Shown here one piece after another: positions 51,620 through 59,854 of a stretch of DNA of 64,000 nt. Under the pieces are notes generated by a model. That model did no database searches. It had not been told where the DNA came from and worked only from the letters and a program-made list of their open reading frames with translations. Positions within the stretch are counted from its first letter, which is position 1; each line of letters starts with the position of its first letter. The position numbers and the translations under genes are program-made. Source of the DNA: Planctomycetaceae bacterium (GTDB lineage: Bacteria; Planctomycetota; Planctomycetia; Pirellulales; Pirellulaceae); contig PAQH01000027.1 of NCBI GenBank assembly GCA_002709225.1, forward strand, positions 1-64,000. The letters are read 5' to 3'.

Positions 51620-53638
51620 TCAGCGGCTGTCGTTTCGCCTTTTGGATCTCACTGCGGTGGCGAATACTTCTGCTTCATCGATGACCTGATTGCCGTCCCG
51701 ATCAAAACGATCGAAGGCGAACCGCGCCATTGCCTTGGGAAGTTCGTCGCGTTCGATGCGGCCGTCCTTATTCCCGTCAAATCGTTTCAGAAACTGGGAT
51801 GCCCGTCTTCGCGCTTGTTGCTGCGCTTCCTGCAAACGCGCAGTCTCTGCGCCGCGGTCTGCCTGTGGTGAACCGCGAGGAATAGCGACTTCCAAATAGG
51901 CCACCATCATTTCTTCCCAGCTTTGATCTCCCCAGCGGACTGTCGCGGTGGGATCGGGATTGACCAGGTTCTGTCTGGAATTGTCGTACTCAGCGACACA
52001 CTCAATTTCGAGCCCTGCCGTCAACTCGAGCGGTTTAACGAATTTGTAGGCGTGTTGCCAATTGAAGTCGTACTGGGAAACATCCAGGAGGACTTCCTTT
52101 CGAGCTGGTGTGTGGGCTGTGAAACGAAACGACCGACCGCGTAAATGCATGTGGGGCGCAATTGCCAGTAGCCGGGCATGGGCAGGAAAGTTGTCCAGCA
52201 CCATGGTCACGCGGTGACGGGAGGCATGGGGGGGAATTTCAAAGTCACGGTTGATGCCGATCAGTGTGAAGACCTCTTCCTGAACCGACGCGGGATCTAC
52301 AAACGTGAGTCCCACTCGGGTGAGGTCTTGTTGTGGGGTGCCATTAGGTGTGTAGTGAATTTGAAACACAAGCTGTGACCCGGCGGGGACGCGTTTGGCC
52401 TGCCCGGCCGGCAAACCCAGCGTACTTTGCCCTGGAACGTACGCGGTGAGCCAGCCAATGCCAGCGCGGCGGGTCTGTGGTGGGGGTCGGTAGAAGACGA
52501 TCACATGATGCACGACGCTGCGGTTTCCGGGGATGACCTCGGCAGCGGAAATCCAACGATCCTCGGTAAATTCTGGATCGACGACGAAGTACTGATATTC
52601 GACTGTTCCCTGACTGGGCACGGTGAAGGGCGTGTTCCGCATGGCAACCACCTGGTCCGGTGTTGCCGGTAGCTTCCAACCCGGTACGAACACCCGTGGC
52701 GCTGGCAACTCGTCTGGATTTCCTTCGGGTGCCCCGTCGCGTACCCATTGGAAAATCAGTTGACGTTCTTCTGGTGTCAGCACCCGCGCATTCTGGAATT
52801 GGCCGTGGCGCGGAGAGGCGTGCCAGGGTGGCATGCGACGGCTCTCGACGACTTCCGCAATGGTGTCTGCCCAGCCCACGACATCGTCATAGCGAACGAG
52901 TGAAAAAGGTCCGATTTCTCCATCCCGGTGGCACTCCACACAGTGCTTTTGGAAGAGCCTGACAATTTGTCGAGAGTAAGTGACCGGCGCATTTTTGCGA
53001 GGTTGTTGCAGGCGTCCGATGAAACAGCCTACCGCGACAGTCTGCGGTTGCCGTACGGTTCGGCCGGCGAGCAGGTCGTCCAACGCGTCACGGAGGTCTT
53101 GTTTTTGTGGCCGATCGCGGCTGATACCGACACTGTATTGGTCATCAATCCGCCCGGTGTACCGGAGCTTTCGCTGCTGGTCTAACACGAACACTTCGGG
53201 GGTGCGTTGGGCTTGCAGTTGGTCTGCGAGCCGGTTTCCGACATCCTTCAGCAGGGGAAACGGAATCTGATGGCGTTGTCCATAGGCTGCTATTTCCCGC
53301 AGCGTATCTTGACAATTGGAGTTTACACCGAAGAAAGCGACTCTCTGCGGTTTGTAGTGGCGGGCTAGTTCCGCGAGTCGCGCTCCGTATAGTTTGGCGA
53401 GTGGACACTCGGTACCGAGAAAAGCGATGACGACCAGCGGCTGATCTCGGACATCGGATAGCCGGTGTGTTTTTCCGTCGATGTCGGCGAGGGCAAAATC
53501 AGCAACCACCTTTCCCAGTTTGCTGGCGGCTGCACTGGACGGGGTATCGGCGGTCGCTCGCAGCGGGGTCGTCCAGAGATGTCCCCACAAGATCAACGTA
53601 GCCGCCAGGCCCCAGCGAACTACGGCATTCGTTTCCAT
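51620..53638 (-). CDS. Redoxin / cytochrome c / copper monooxygenase / EF-hand fusion
   Basis: 672 aa from ATG 53638. After a signal peptide (WGLAATLILWGHLWTTPLRA) come a thioredoxin-fold redoxin (about 40-195) with a single Cys at 78 (GTECPL), a c-type heme domain with CVECH at 233-237, and a copper type II ascorbate-dependent monooxygenase-like region with His-His 377-378 (VVHHVIVF), HYT at 428 and HMH at 496-498 (APHMHLRG). The C-terminus carries two EF-hand loops, 621-632 (DGNKDGRIERDE) and 646-657 (DRDGNQVIDEAE). It is periplasmic by signal and heme attachment. The reaction is not known; redox coupling from heme to copper is inferred. Confidence 0.9.
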   Translation of the reverse strand: METNAVVRWGLAATLILWGHLWTTPLRATADTPSSAAASKLGKVVADFALADIDGKTHRLSDVRDQPLVVIAFLGTECPLAKLYGARLAELARHYKPQRVAFFGVNSNCQDTLREIAAYGQRHQIPFPLLKDVGNRLADQLQAQRTPEVFVLDQQRKLRYTGRIDDQYSVGISRDRPQKQDLRDALDDLLAGRTVRQPQTVAVGCFIGRLQQPRKNAPVTYSRQIVRLFQKHCVECHRDGEIGPFSLVRYDDVVGWADTIAEVVESRRMPPWHASPRHGQFQNARVLTPEERQLIFQWVRDGAPEGNPDELPAPRVFVPGWKLPATPDQVVAMRNTPFTVPSQGTVEYQYFVVDPEFTEDRWISAAEVIPGNRSVVHHVIVFYRPPPQTRRAGIGWLTAYVPGQSTLGLPAGQAKRVPAGSQLVFQIHYTPNGTPQQDLTRVGLTFVDPASVQEEVFTLIGINRDFEIPPHASRHRVTMVLDNFPAHARLLAIAPHMHLRGRSFRFTAHTPARKEVLLDVSQYDFNWQHAYKFVKPLELTAGLEIECVAEYDNSRQNLVNPDPTATVRWGDQSWEEMMVAYLEVAIPRGSPQADRGAETARLQEAQQQARRRASQFLKRFDGNKDGRIERDELPKAMARFAFDRFDRDGNQVIDEAEVFATAVRSKRRNDSR

Positions 53639-53874
53639 TTGAATCTCCAACTCGCGTGGTCCCGGAAGTTATCCCTATCCGACAACGCGGACGATATGAG
53701 ACGGCTGGTGGCGGTAAAACGTGGACACAGATTCTCTCGCAAGAACCCTCTATACGGGGCTGTGGCATTACCACATCAAGATCCCCAGGAGTTTCCACAG
53801 CTCGTTGCGCATCATGAATTTTGTTCGGTCGTTGCGGGGTCGGGTACCTGACGGTCATTGCGTCCTATGAGCCA

Positions 53875-54963
53875 CTATTGCCAGCGGAACCAGCGCATGG
53901 CAAGAGCAAATGTGACGATCGTCCAGAGGGAAATCAAGCCGATCTGGGGGAGTAGCGAGAGCAAACTTGCACCATCCTGCATGACACTTCGCAAACTGTA
54001 GATCAGAGGTGTCAGTGGCAAGGCGTTGAGTACCATCTGGAGCACCGCGGGAAAACGCTCGACCGAATAAAATACTCCGGATCCGATCCACATTGGAAGC
54101 ATTACCAGATTCATTAGCCCGGAGACGGTTTCGGTGGTTTCCGCCCGGCTGGCAATCAGCAGACCCATACCGCCGAATTGGCAAGCACCCAGGATGACCA
54201 GCAGCGCGACTGCCAGGAAGGATCCGTGGTTGACCACGCCAAACAACCAACGCGCACCGAGCACCAGGATCAAGACTTCGGTGACGGTGAATAGCAAACG
54301 ACTGATCATCATCGAACCGAGGAAATGGCTGCGTCTCATGGGTGTGGCTAGATACCGTTTCAGCAATTTGCGGATCCGCAAATTGACAATGGCGAAACCG
54401 ACTCCCCACATCCCACCGCCCATCAAGCCCATGCCTAGCAACCCCGGTACCAGAAAGTCGATGTAGCGCCCACCTGGTTCACGGACCTCGTTGTTGGAGA
54501 CGCTGAGCGGATCGCGCCGTCCGCCGGCCTTTTGCAGCAGATCATTGATGGTGTTGCGCGCGGAGAGGCTGCCGGGACGTTCGGGATCATAAGTGAATGT
54601 GTAGTCGGCACCCGGACTTGTGTTGGCGGAGATGATCAACAGCGTCTTGCCGGTCCGCAGTTGTTGTTTGCATTCCTCCGGTGAGAGAATTTCTACCTCC
54701 CCCCCGGGGCCGACAAACCGTTCATCCTGCTGGAGAATTTTCAGGATCGCTGGCGCCTCACTTGTGTTGACGATGGTCACGGGGATCTTGTCGACCGGAC
54801 GATTGCGGAAAGCGGTTCCCAGCGCGACCATCATCAATAAAGGGAAGCCGTAGACCCAGAACACCGCGGCTGGTTGTCGCCAGAACTCGCGCATGCGACT
54901 GAGTACCAGTTGCATCATTGGATGGCTGGCCAGACGGTTGCCTGAGGTAACTGGTGGACTCAT
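53875..54963 (-). CDS. ABC-2 type transporter permease
   Basis: 362 aa. The N-terminal span near AAVFWVYGFPLLMMVALGTA is followed by a large extracytoplasmic loop (residues about 50-175) and five C-terminal spans including FLVPGLLGMGLMGGGMWGVGFAIV and LISLWTIVTFALAMRWF. This is the ABC-2 (DrrB/NodJ-like) layout with the extended loop. Its start codon overlaps the stop of the ATPase gene by four bases (ATGA), so the two form one exporter. Substrate unknown; drug or polysaccharide export is typical of the family. Confidence 0.92.
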   Translation of the reverse strand: MSPPVTSGNRLASHPMMQLVLSRMREFWRQPAAVFWVYGFPLLMMVALGTAFRNRPVDKIPVTIVNTSEAPAILKILQQDERFVGPGGEVEILSPEECKQQLRTGKTLLIISANTSPGADYTFTYDPERPGSLSARNTINDLLQKAGGRRDPLSVSNNEVREPGGRYIDFLVPGLLGMGLMGGGMWGVGFAIVNLRIRKLLKRYLATPMRRSHFLGSMMISRLLFTVTEVLILVLGARWLFGVVNHGSFLAVALLVILGACQFGGMGLLIASRAETTETVSGLMNLVMLPMWIGSGVFYSVERFPAVLQMVLNALPLTPLIYSLRSVMQDGASLLSLLPQIGLISLWTIVTFALAMRWFRWQ

Positions 54964-55922
54964 GCCGGTACCTCCGGCGTGTCATCCAGATGGCGACCGG
55001 TTAATTGGACAAACACATCTTCCAGACGCGCATGGCGCGTTGTCAGACTGCCCAGCTGTACGCCAGCTTGCTCGACGTGACTCAGGATCTGGGGAATGAC
55101 CAGATGCGGCTGGGTGACCGTCAGGCGATGGCAACCGTCCTCGTAGACTGAACCGGTGACGTGGTTGACCTGCGTCCAGTCGTTTTCGCTCTGATTCAGT
55201 GTCGTGGCATTGGGTGTCAGGGTGAATTCGATCACGTGTTCGCCACCCAGGCGGGCGATCAGTTCGCGCGGTGAGCCCAGGGCAATGATCTTACCGCGGT
55301 CGATGATGGCCACTCGGTCGCAGAGCTGTTCCGCTTCTTCCATGTAATGGGTCGTTAACAGAACACTGCGTCCTTGAGCACCGTAGCGACGGATGATATC
55401 CCATAGCTGTCGCCGAGATTGCGGGTCCAACCCGGTCGTCGGTTCGTCGAGGAAAAGCAGCCGCGGGTCGCCAACGATCGCCGCTGCCACTGCCAGTCGC
55501 TGCTGTTGTCCTCCGGAGAGATTTTTCACCCAGGCTTGCGCTTTATCTTCCAGCCCGACACGTTCGATGGCTTCGCTTACGGTGATGCCGTGGCGGTAGA
55601 AGCTGCGAAACAGATTGAGTGTCTCCAGCACGCTCAGCTTGTCGGAAAACCGGGTTTCCTGAAGAGAAATGCCGATCGATTCGCGAATGGACTCGGCAGC
55701 GTGTCGCCACTGCATCCCTAGTATTTCGACTTCACCCGATGTTTGGTCCAACAGGCCTTCGAGGATTTCAATAGTGGTCGTTTTTCCCGCCCCGTTGGGG
55801 CCGAGCACGCCAAAGCACTCACCTTCTGCAACGGTCATATCAATGCCGCGTACCGCTTCGACGGGGGGGCGCCCGGCATAGGTCTTGGTCAGCTCGCGAC
55901 AGTGGATAGCGGGAGTTTCCAT
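54960..55922 (-). CDS. ABC transporter ATP-binding protein (ABC-2 type)
   Basis: 320 aa from ATG 55922; the frame extends to 55958 without a better site. Walker A GPNGAGKTT at 41-49, signature LSGGQQQR and Walker B LLFLDEPTTGLDPQ are all intact, and the H-loop TTHYMEEAEQLCDR follows. The C-terminal extension of about 90 residues after the ATPase core is of the DrrA type. Partner of the permease gene that overlaps it. The upstream region (55923-56140) is divergent with the SDR gene. Confidence 0.95.
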   Translation of the reverse strand: METPAIHCRELTKTYAGRPPVEAVRGIDMTVAEGECFGVLGPNGAGKTTTIEILEGLLDQTSGEVEILGMQWRHAAESIRESIGISLQETRFSDKLSVLETLNLFRSFYRHGITVSEAIERVGLEDKAQAWVKNLSGGQQQRLAVAAAIVGDPRLLFLDEPTTGLDPQSRRQLWDIIRRYGAQGRSVLLTTHYMEEAEQLCDRVAIIDRGKIIALGSPRELIARLGGEHVIEFTLTPNATTLNQSENDWTQVNHVTGSVYEDGCHRLTVTQPHLVIPQILSHVEQAGVQLGSLTTRHARLEDVFVQLTGRHLDDTPEVPA

Positions 55923-56140
55923 TTGTCCATTGGATCGAAAACGGGGCGGTTCACGCAAGGGGTGCAGCCGCGCTGGCCACCGGGACCATGGTAGGCGGTG
56001 TTCTCCATTTCCCCGTCAGGTTAAATTACGACCCGCTGCGCTGTCCACCAGGACGAAATGTTCGCCAGCTAGGTGCGTTTTCAATCCGCGGATCTGGACG
56101 AGCATGCGGAGCTGCCATACGCGAACAGACAGGGATCAAG

Positions 56141-56926
56141 ATGGAAATGCAACTGGAGCGGAAGGTCGTACTGGTCACGGGCGGTTCCAAGGGGATCGGT
56201 GCCGCGATCGTCCGCGCGTTCTGCCAGGAAGGGGCGTGCGTCGCCAATGTGAATCGGCCAGGGCCGGAAGGTGAGGCACTGGCCGCGGAAGCGGAGCGTG
56301 CCGGCCAGTCGTACTCTTTTATCCAGGGAGATCTGACCGAGTGGGAAACTTCGCAACGGGCTGTCGAGACCGTACTCGATACCTGGGGCCGATTGGATGT
56401 GCTGGTCAACAACGCCGGCGTCAATGATGGTGTAGGGCTCGATCAGGGGCCCGAGGCCATGTGGCAGTCGCTGCAACGTAATCTGGTTCACTATTACGCT
56501 CTGGCGCATTATGGATTGGCCGAGTTAAAACGCCAGCGTGGCGCGATTGTGAACATTGGATCGAAGGTGGCGGTGACTGGCCAGGGTGGGACATCGGGTT
56601 ACGCGGCGGCCAAAGGTGGTGTGAATGCCCTGACGCGGGAATGGGCGGTCGATCTGGCAGCTGCCGGGGTACGCGTCAATGCGGTGATCCCAGCGGAAAC
56701 ATGGACGCCCCTGTATGACAAGTGGTTGCAAACCATGGAGGATCCAGCCGCCGCGCGGTCTGAGATTGAGCAGCTGATCCCGTTGGGCCAGCGATTTACG
56801 ACAGCTGAGGAAATTGCCAATATGGTGGTGTTCCTGGCGTCTTCGCGGTCGGCGCACACGACTGGCCAGATTATTTACGTCGATGGTGGTTACACCCACT
56901 TGGATCGCAAGTGCACCGTATCGTAA
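56141..56926 (+). CDS. Short-chain dehydrogenase/reductase (classical SDR)
   Basis: 261 aa from ATG 56141 with AGGGA upstream; the earlier frame start at 55988 lies in the divergent promoter region and is rejected. Cofactor motif TGGSKGIG at 13-20, NNAG at 90-93, catalytic Ser141 (NIGSK), Tyr154 and Lys158 (YAAAK). The C-terminal end GQIIYVDGGYTHLDR is classical SDR. It resembles L-fucose/sugar dehydrogenase-type SDRs, but the substrate cannot be fixed from the sequence. It stands alone, divergent from the ABC exporter. Confidence 0.93.
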   Translation: MEMQLERKVVLVTGGSKGIGAAIVRAFCQEGACVANVNRPGPEGEALAAEAERAGQSYSFIQGDLTEWETSQRAVETVLDTWGRLDVLVNNAGVNDGVGLDQGPEAMWQSLQRNLVHYYALAHYGLAELKRQRGAIVNIGSKVAVTGQGGTSGYAAAKGGVNALTREWAVDLAAAGVRVNAVIPAETWTPLYDKWLQTMEDPAAARSEIEQLIPLGQRFTTAEEIANMVVFLASSRSAHTTGQIIYVDGGYTHLDRKCTVS

Positions 56927-57083
56927 CCGGTACCTTGCATGAACCGTCTACCCAGTACCGCGAGTAACGCTACTTGCCAGCCGCATTGAATGGGACTGTG
57001 GGCTTTGCGATAATCCTACTGTCTTGATGGGGTCGGCGGCGTTACTGGCCGGCCAGAACGCCGTTTATGTGAGGTGTGAAACA

Positions 57084-57656
57084 ATGCGATACAAGAAGAT
57101 TAGGCTACTGCTGGGCGCCAGCTGTTTGCTGATTTGGGGCATGAACGGGACCCGTGCCATTGGGGAAGATGCTGTTGCGGAGCCTGATGCCGAGAAGCAA
57201 AAGGCTGCCCAACAAGCGCGCCACAAGCAATTCCGTGAGATGCTCCACGGTGTGAAGTTGGTTGGAAATTTTACGGTGCTGGGTGCCGAGCAGGGCCCCC
57301 TGGCCAAGGAAGAGTACACCATCCACAGCGTGGAGAAACTCGCCAAGGGAGATCTTTGGCGTTTCAACACCAGGATCAAATACGGGTCCCTGGATGTGCC
57401 CATTGCCCTCAATCTGGACGTTCAATGGGCCGGTGACACGCCGGTCATCACGTTGACCAATGTGACGATCCCCTTATTGGGAACCTTCACTTCCAGGGTT
57501 GTTCTTTACAATGGGAAATACGCGGGTACCTGGCAGCACGGTGAGGTGGGCGGGCACCTGTTCGGCCAGCTGGTGAAAGTTACCGACAAGGATGCTGAGA
57601 AAAAGAAGGATGCCGAGAAAAAGAAGGATGCTGGGAAAAAGAAAGACGGCACCTGA
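57084..57656 (+). CDS. Exported protein with Lys-rich repeat tail, function unknown
   Basis: 190 aa from ATG 57084 with GAGGTG upstream. Signal peptide IRLLLGASCLLIWGMNGTRA. The mature part begins with a charged helix (DAEKQKAAQQARHKQFREML), then a beta-rich domain (VKLVGNFTVLGAEQGPLAKEEY, WRFNTRIKYGSLDVPIALNLDV, VITLTNVTIPLLGTFTSRVVLYNGKYAGTW). This domain pattern is common in planctomycete exported proteins of unknown role. The C-terminus is three near-identical 18-bp units coding DAEKKK/DAGKKK, giving a strongly basic tail that could bind nucleic acid or acidic polymers. Confidence 0.78.
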   Translation: MRYKKIRLLLGASCLLIWGMNGTRAIGEDAVAEPDAEKQKAAQQARHKQFREMLHGVKLVGNFTVLGAEQGPLAKEEYTIHSVEKLAKGDLWRFNTRIKYGSLDVPIALNLDVQWAGDTPVITLTNVTIPLLGTFTSRVVLYNGKYAGTWQHGEVGGHLFGQLVKVTDKDAEKKKDAEKKKDAGKKKDGT

Positions 57657-57682
57657 ATTTCCCTGCGCTTGGGAGCAAATTC
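57655..57682 (+). terminator. Possible imperfect hairpin after the Lys-rich-tail gene
   Basis: GAATTT-CCC pairs with GGG-(3-base bulge)-AAATTC just after the stop codon, between convergent genes. It is weak because of the bulge and the missing U-tract. Confidence 0.25.
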
Positions 57683-57723
57683 GCGACGTTGGCCGGGTAC
57701 CGTTTAGCGCATTGCCAAGGTGA

Positions 57724-58437
57724 TTATTCGATCGGCAAACTGGCCAGGCTGGTCAGCGCGATGGCGGCCGTTTCTACGCGCAGGATCCGCGCTCCCAGGT
57801 CGATGATTTGCCAGCCCTCGGTTCTTGCTTGTGCGGTTTCGTTTTCGGTAAACCCGCCTTCGGGACCCACCAGCAGCCAGGTGGGCGAGTCCATCGCGGG
57901 TGTGACCGCCGCGGTCGTAGCCCTAGCGTCCTGCGGATGCGCCATCCAGCGGCGGCTGGCGGCAGGGGCGGCGCGCAGAAACGCATCCAGACTCGTAGTC
58001 GGGCTGATGTACATCAACTGGTTGCGTCCACATTGTTTAGAGGACTCGATCACTGTCCGCTGCAAACGGTCGGTCGAGTTATTGGCGTGTTGCTGCGTAC
58101 TTCGTGAGGTTTCTACGGGTACCAGACGTGTGACGCCAAGTTCGGTCGCTTTTTCTATCAGCCAACGCTGACGCTCACCTTTTGGCAATGCGACACCGAG
58201 TACGAGTTCTACGGGGAGTTCGCGGTTGACGGACCGCGCTTGGAGAATTTGGCAAACGACTGTTTTGCGAGCCGTGCTCTCGACGCGCGCAGTAAACTCG
58301 CCACCCGCGCCATCAAACAGGGTGATTTCATCCCCTGGTGTGGCCCGCAGCACGTGTAGCAGATGGTGTGCTTCCGTACCGCTTAGCTGGAGTGGCCCGA
58401 GTTGGAGAGGTGCCGGTGAGAAAAAACGACGGTTCAT
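57724..58437 (-). CDS. rsmE: 16S rRNA (uracil(1498)-N3)-methyltransferase
   Basis: 237 aa, normal size. N-terminal PUA-like domain (RRFFSPAPLQLGPLQLSGTEAHHLLHVLRATPGDEITLFDG) followed by the SPOUT methyltransferase with KGERQRWLIEKATELGVTRLVPVETSRS, the knot motif LLVGPEGGFTENE and the C-terminal LGARILRVETAAIALTS. It methylates U1498 (E. coli numbering) of 16S rRNA. It is divergent from the FGE-like gene, with 82 bases between them. Confidence 0.95.
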   Translation of the reverse strand: MNRRFFSPAPLQLGPLQLSGTEAHHLLHVLRATPGDEITLFDGAGGEFTARVESTARKTVVCQILQARSVNRELPVELVLGVALPKGERQRWLIEKATELGVTRLVPVETSRSTQQHANNSTDRLQRTVIESSKQCGRNQLMYISPTTSLDAFLRAAPAASRRWMAHPQDARATTAAVTPAMDSPTWLLVGPEGGFTENETAQARTEGWQIIDLGARILRVETAAIALTSLASLPIE

Positions 58438-58519
58438 GACGGGAAGCTCTCTTGCGGCTGTAGATATCGAGGCCAGCGGGCTACAATGGCAGGTGTCCTC
58501 TCTATGAAATGTGAGTGCA

Positions 58520-59749
58520 ATGTATCCTACTCCCGCTACTCGATTTACTGTGCGCTGCGTTACTGTGCGCTGCGTTGGTTGGTTCTTGTTGGTTCTTTTG
58601 TGGCCCTTGTCTGCAGTAACATTGCCTGCCGAGAACCGGTTGGGATTGGTTGCTGCGCGGCCGTCAAAGACACGGTCGGTGGAGACCGCACAAGGTTTTA
58701 TGGTCCCCTACGCGCAGCGGATCCCAGGAACCGCAGTCTCCTTTCAGATGGTCCCGATTCCCGGTGGGAAAATCAAGATCGGCAGTCCCGCGACCGAACC
58801 GGGACGCAAGCCCGACGAAGGTCCCCAATTCGAAGTTACGGTACCGCCGTTTTGGATGGCGCGTTGTGAAGTGACTTGGGCGGAATACAAGGAGTACATG
58901 AAACTCTACGGGATTTTCAAGGAGTTCGATTCCCGTCAATTGCGTATAGTAACACCTAGCAATCGCGCCGACGCGGTCACGGCACCCACCGAGCTATACG
59001 ATCCCAGTTTTACCTTTACTTACGGAGAGGACCCGCAGCAGCCGGCGGTCACAATGACCCAGTTTGCCGCGCGGCAATATACGAAATGGCTAGCGGGGAT
59101 CACGACCCACCAATACCGTTTGCCGAGTAATGCGGAATGGGAGTATGCCTGCCGGGCAGATACGTCCACCGCCTACCATTTTGGAGACACTCCAGGTGGT
59201 TTGGGGGAATACGCCTGGTATTTCGACAACGCGGACGAACATCCGCAACGTGTGGGCCTGAAGAAACCGAACCGGTGGGGCTTGCACGACATGCATGGAA
59301 ATGTCTGGGAATGGGTGATTGATGAATACCTGGAGGATGGTTACCAGCGGTTTAGCGGTAAGTCACTTACCGTTGCCGAGGCGGTTGCGTGGCCTACACG
59401 TGCCTATCCACGAGTGGTTCGGGGCGGATCCTGGGAAGAGGATGCGATTGCCTGTCGCTCGGCGTCACGCCTCGGTTCGCATGACGTCAACTGGAAGCAG
59501 GAAGACCCCAATCTACCTCTGAGCCCTTGGTGGTTTACCAGTGATCCAGCCCGTGGAGTTGGGTTTCGCGTTGTGCGATCACTCGTGGAATTACCTCGCC
59601 AAACGATCGTTCGCTATTGGGAAGCGCGCGTAGAGGATGTCAAGGAGGATGTCCAGATTCGTTTGGACGAGGGGCGTGGTGTACTCGGGTTGGTGGATCC
59701 TGAACTGCCAGCTGCGATCCGCAAGCTTAATCCTTCCAACCGGAAGTAA
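58520..59749 (+). CDS. Exported FGE/SUMF1-fold protein
   Basis: 409 aa from ATG 58520; a GTG at 58511 is an alternative. A signal peptide or anchor near the N-terminus includes a duplicated TVRCV. The formylglycine-generating-enzyme fold is clear: VSFQMVPIPGGKIKIGSP, VTWAEYKEYMKLYG, YRLPSNAEWEYACRADTS, GLHDMHGNVWEWVIDEY, VVRGGSWEEDAIACRSASR and GVGFRVVRS. Only one of the two active-site Cys positions (IACRSASR) looks filled, so genuine FGly formation is doubtful; many planctomycete members are non-catalytic or act on other substrates. About 60 residues follow the core and are not recognised. No sulfatase is adjacent. Confidence 0.88.
   Translation: MYPTPATRFTVRCVTVRCVGWFLLVLLWPLSAVTLPAENRLGLVAARPSKTRSVETAQGFMVPYAQRIPGTAVSFQMVPIPGGKIKIGSPATEPGRKPDEGPQFEVTVPPFWMARCEVTWAEYKEYMKLYGIFKEFDSRQLRIVTPSNRADAVTAPTELYDPSFTFTYGEDPQQPAVTMTQFAARQYTKWLAGITTHQYRLPSNAEWEYACRADTSTAYHFGDTPGGLGEYAWYFDNADEHPQRVGLKKPNRWGLHDMHGNVWEWVIDEYLEDGYQRFSGKSLTVAEAVAWPTRAYPRVVRGGSWEEDAIACRSASRLGSHDVNWKQEDPNLPLSPWWFTSDPARGVGFRVVRSLVELPRQTIVRYWEARVEDVKEDVQIRLDEGRGVLGLVDPELPAAIRKLNPSNRK
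58546..58575 (+). repeat. 15-bp direct duplication in the FGE-like signal region
   Basis: Two exact head-to-tail copies of a 15-bp unit (58546-58560 and 58561-58575) code TVRCV twice inside the signal segment. The following bases carry another short repeat (GGTTCTT). This is the same five-codon period as the repeats at 1-135 and 821-949. Confidence 0.85.
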
Positions 59750-59854
59750 TTTCGCCACCCACCGGTTGCTGTGGTGGTTGCAAGGAGCCGTCAAGCCGGT
59801 TGTTGGTTGGGGCGGGTTTGCTGTGACCCAGGCGATGGATTTCCGGGAGTGATC

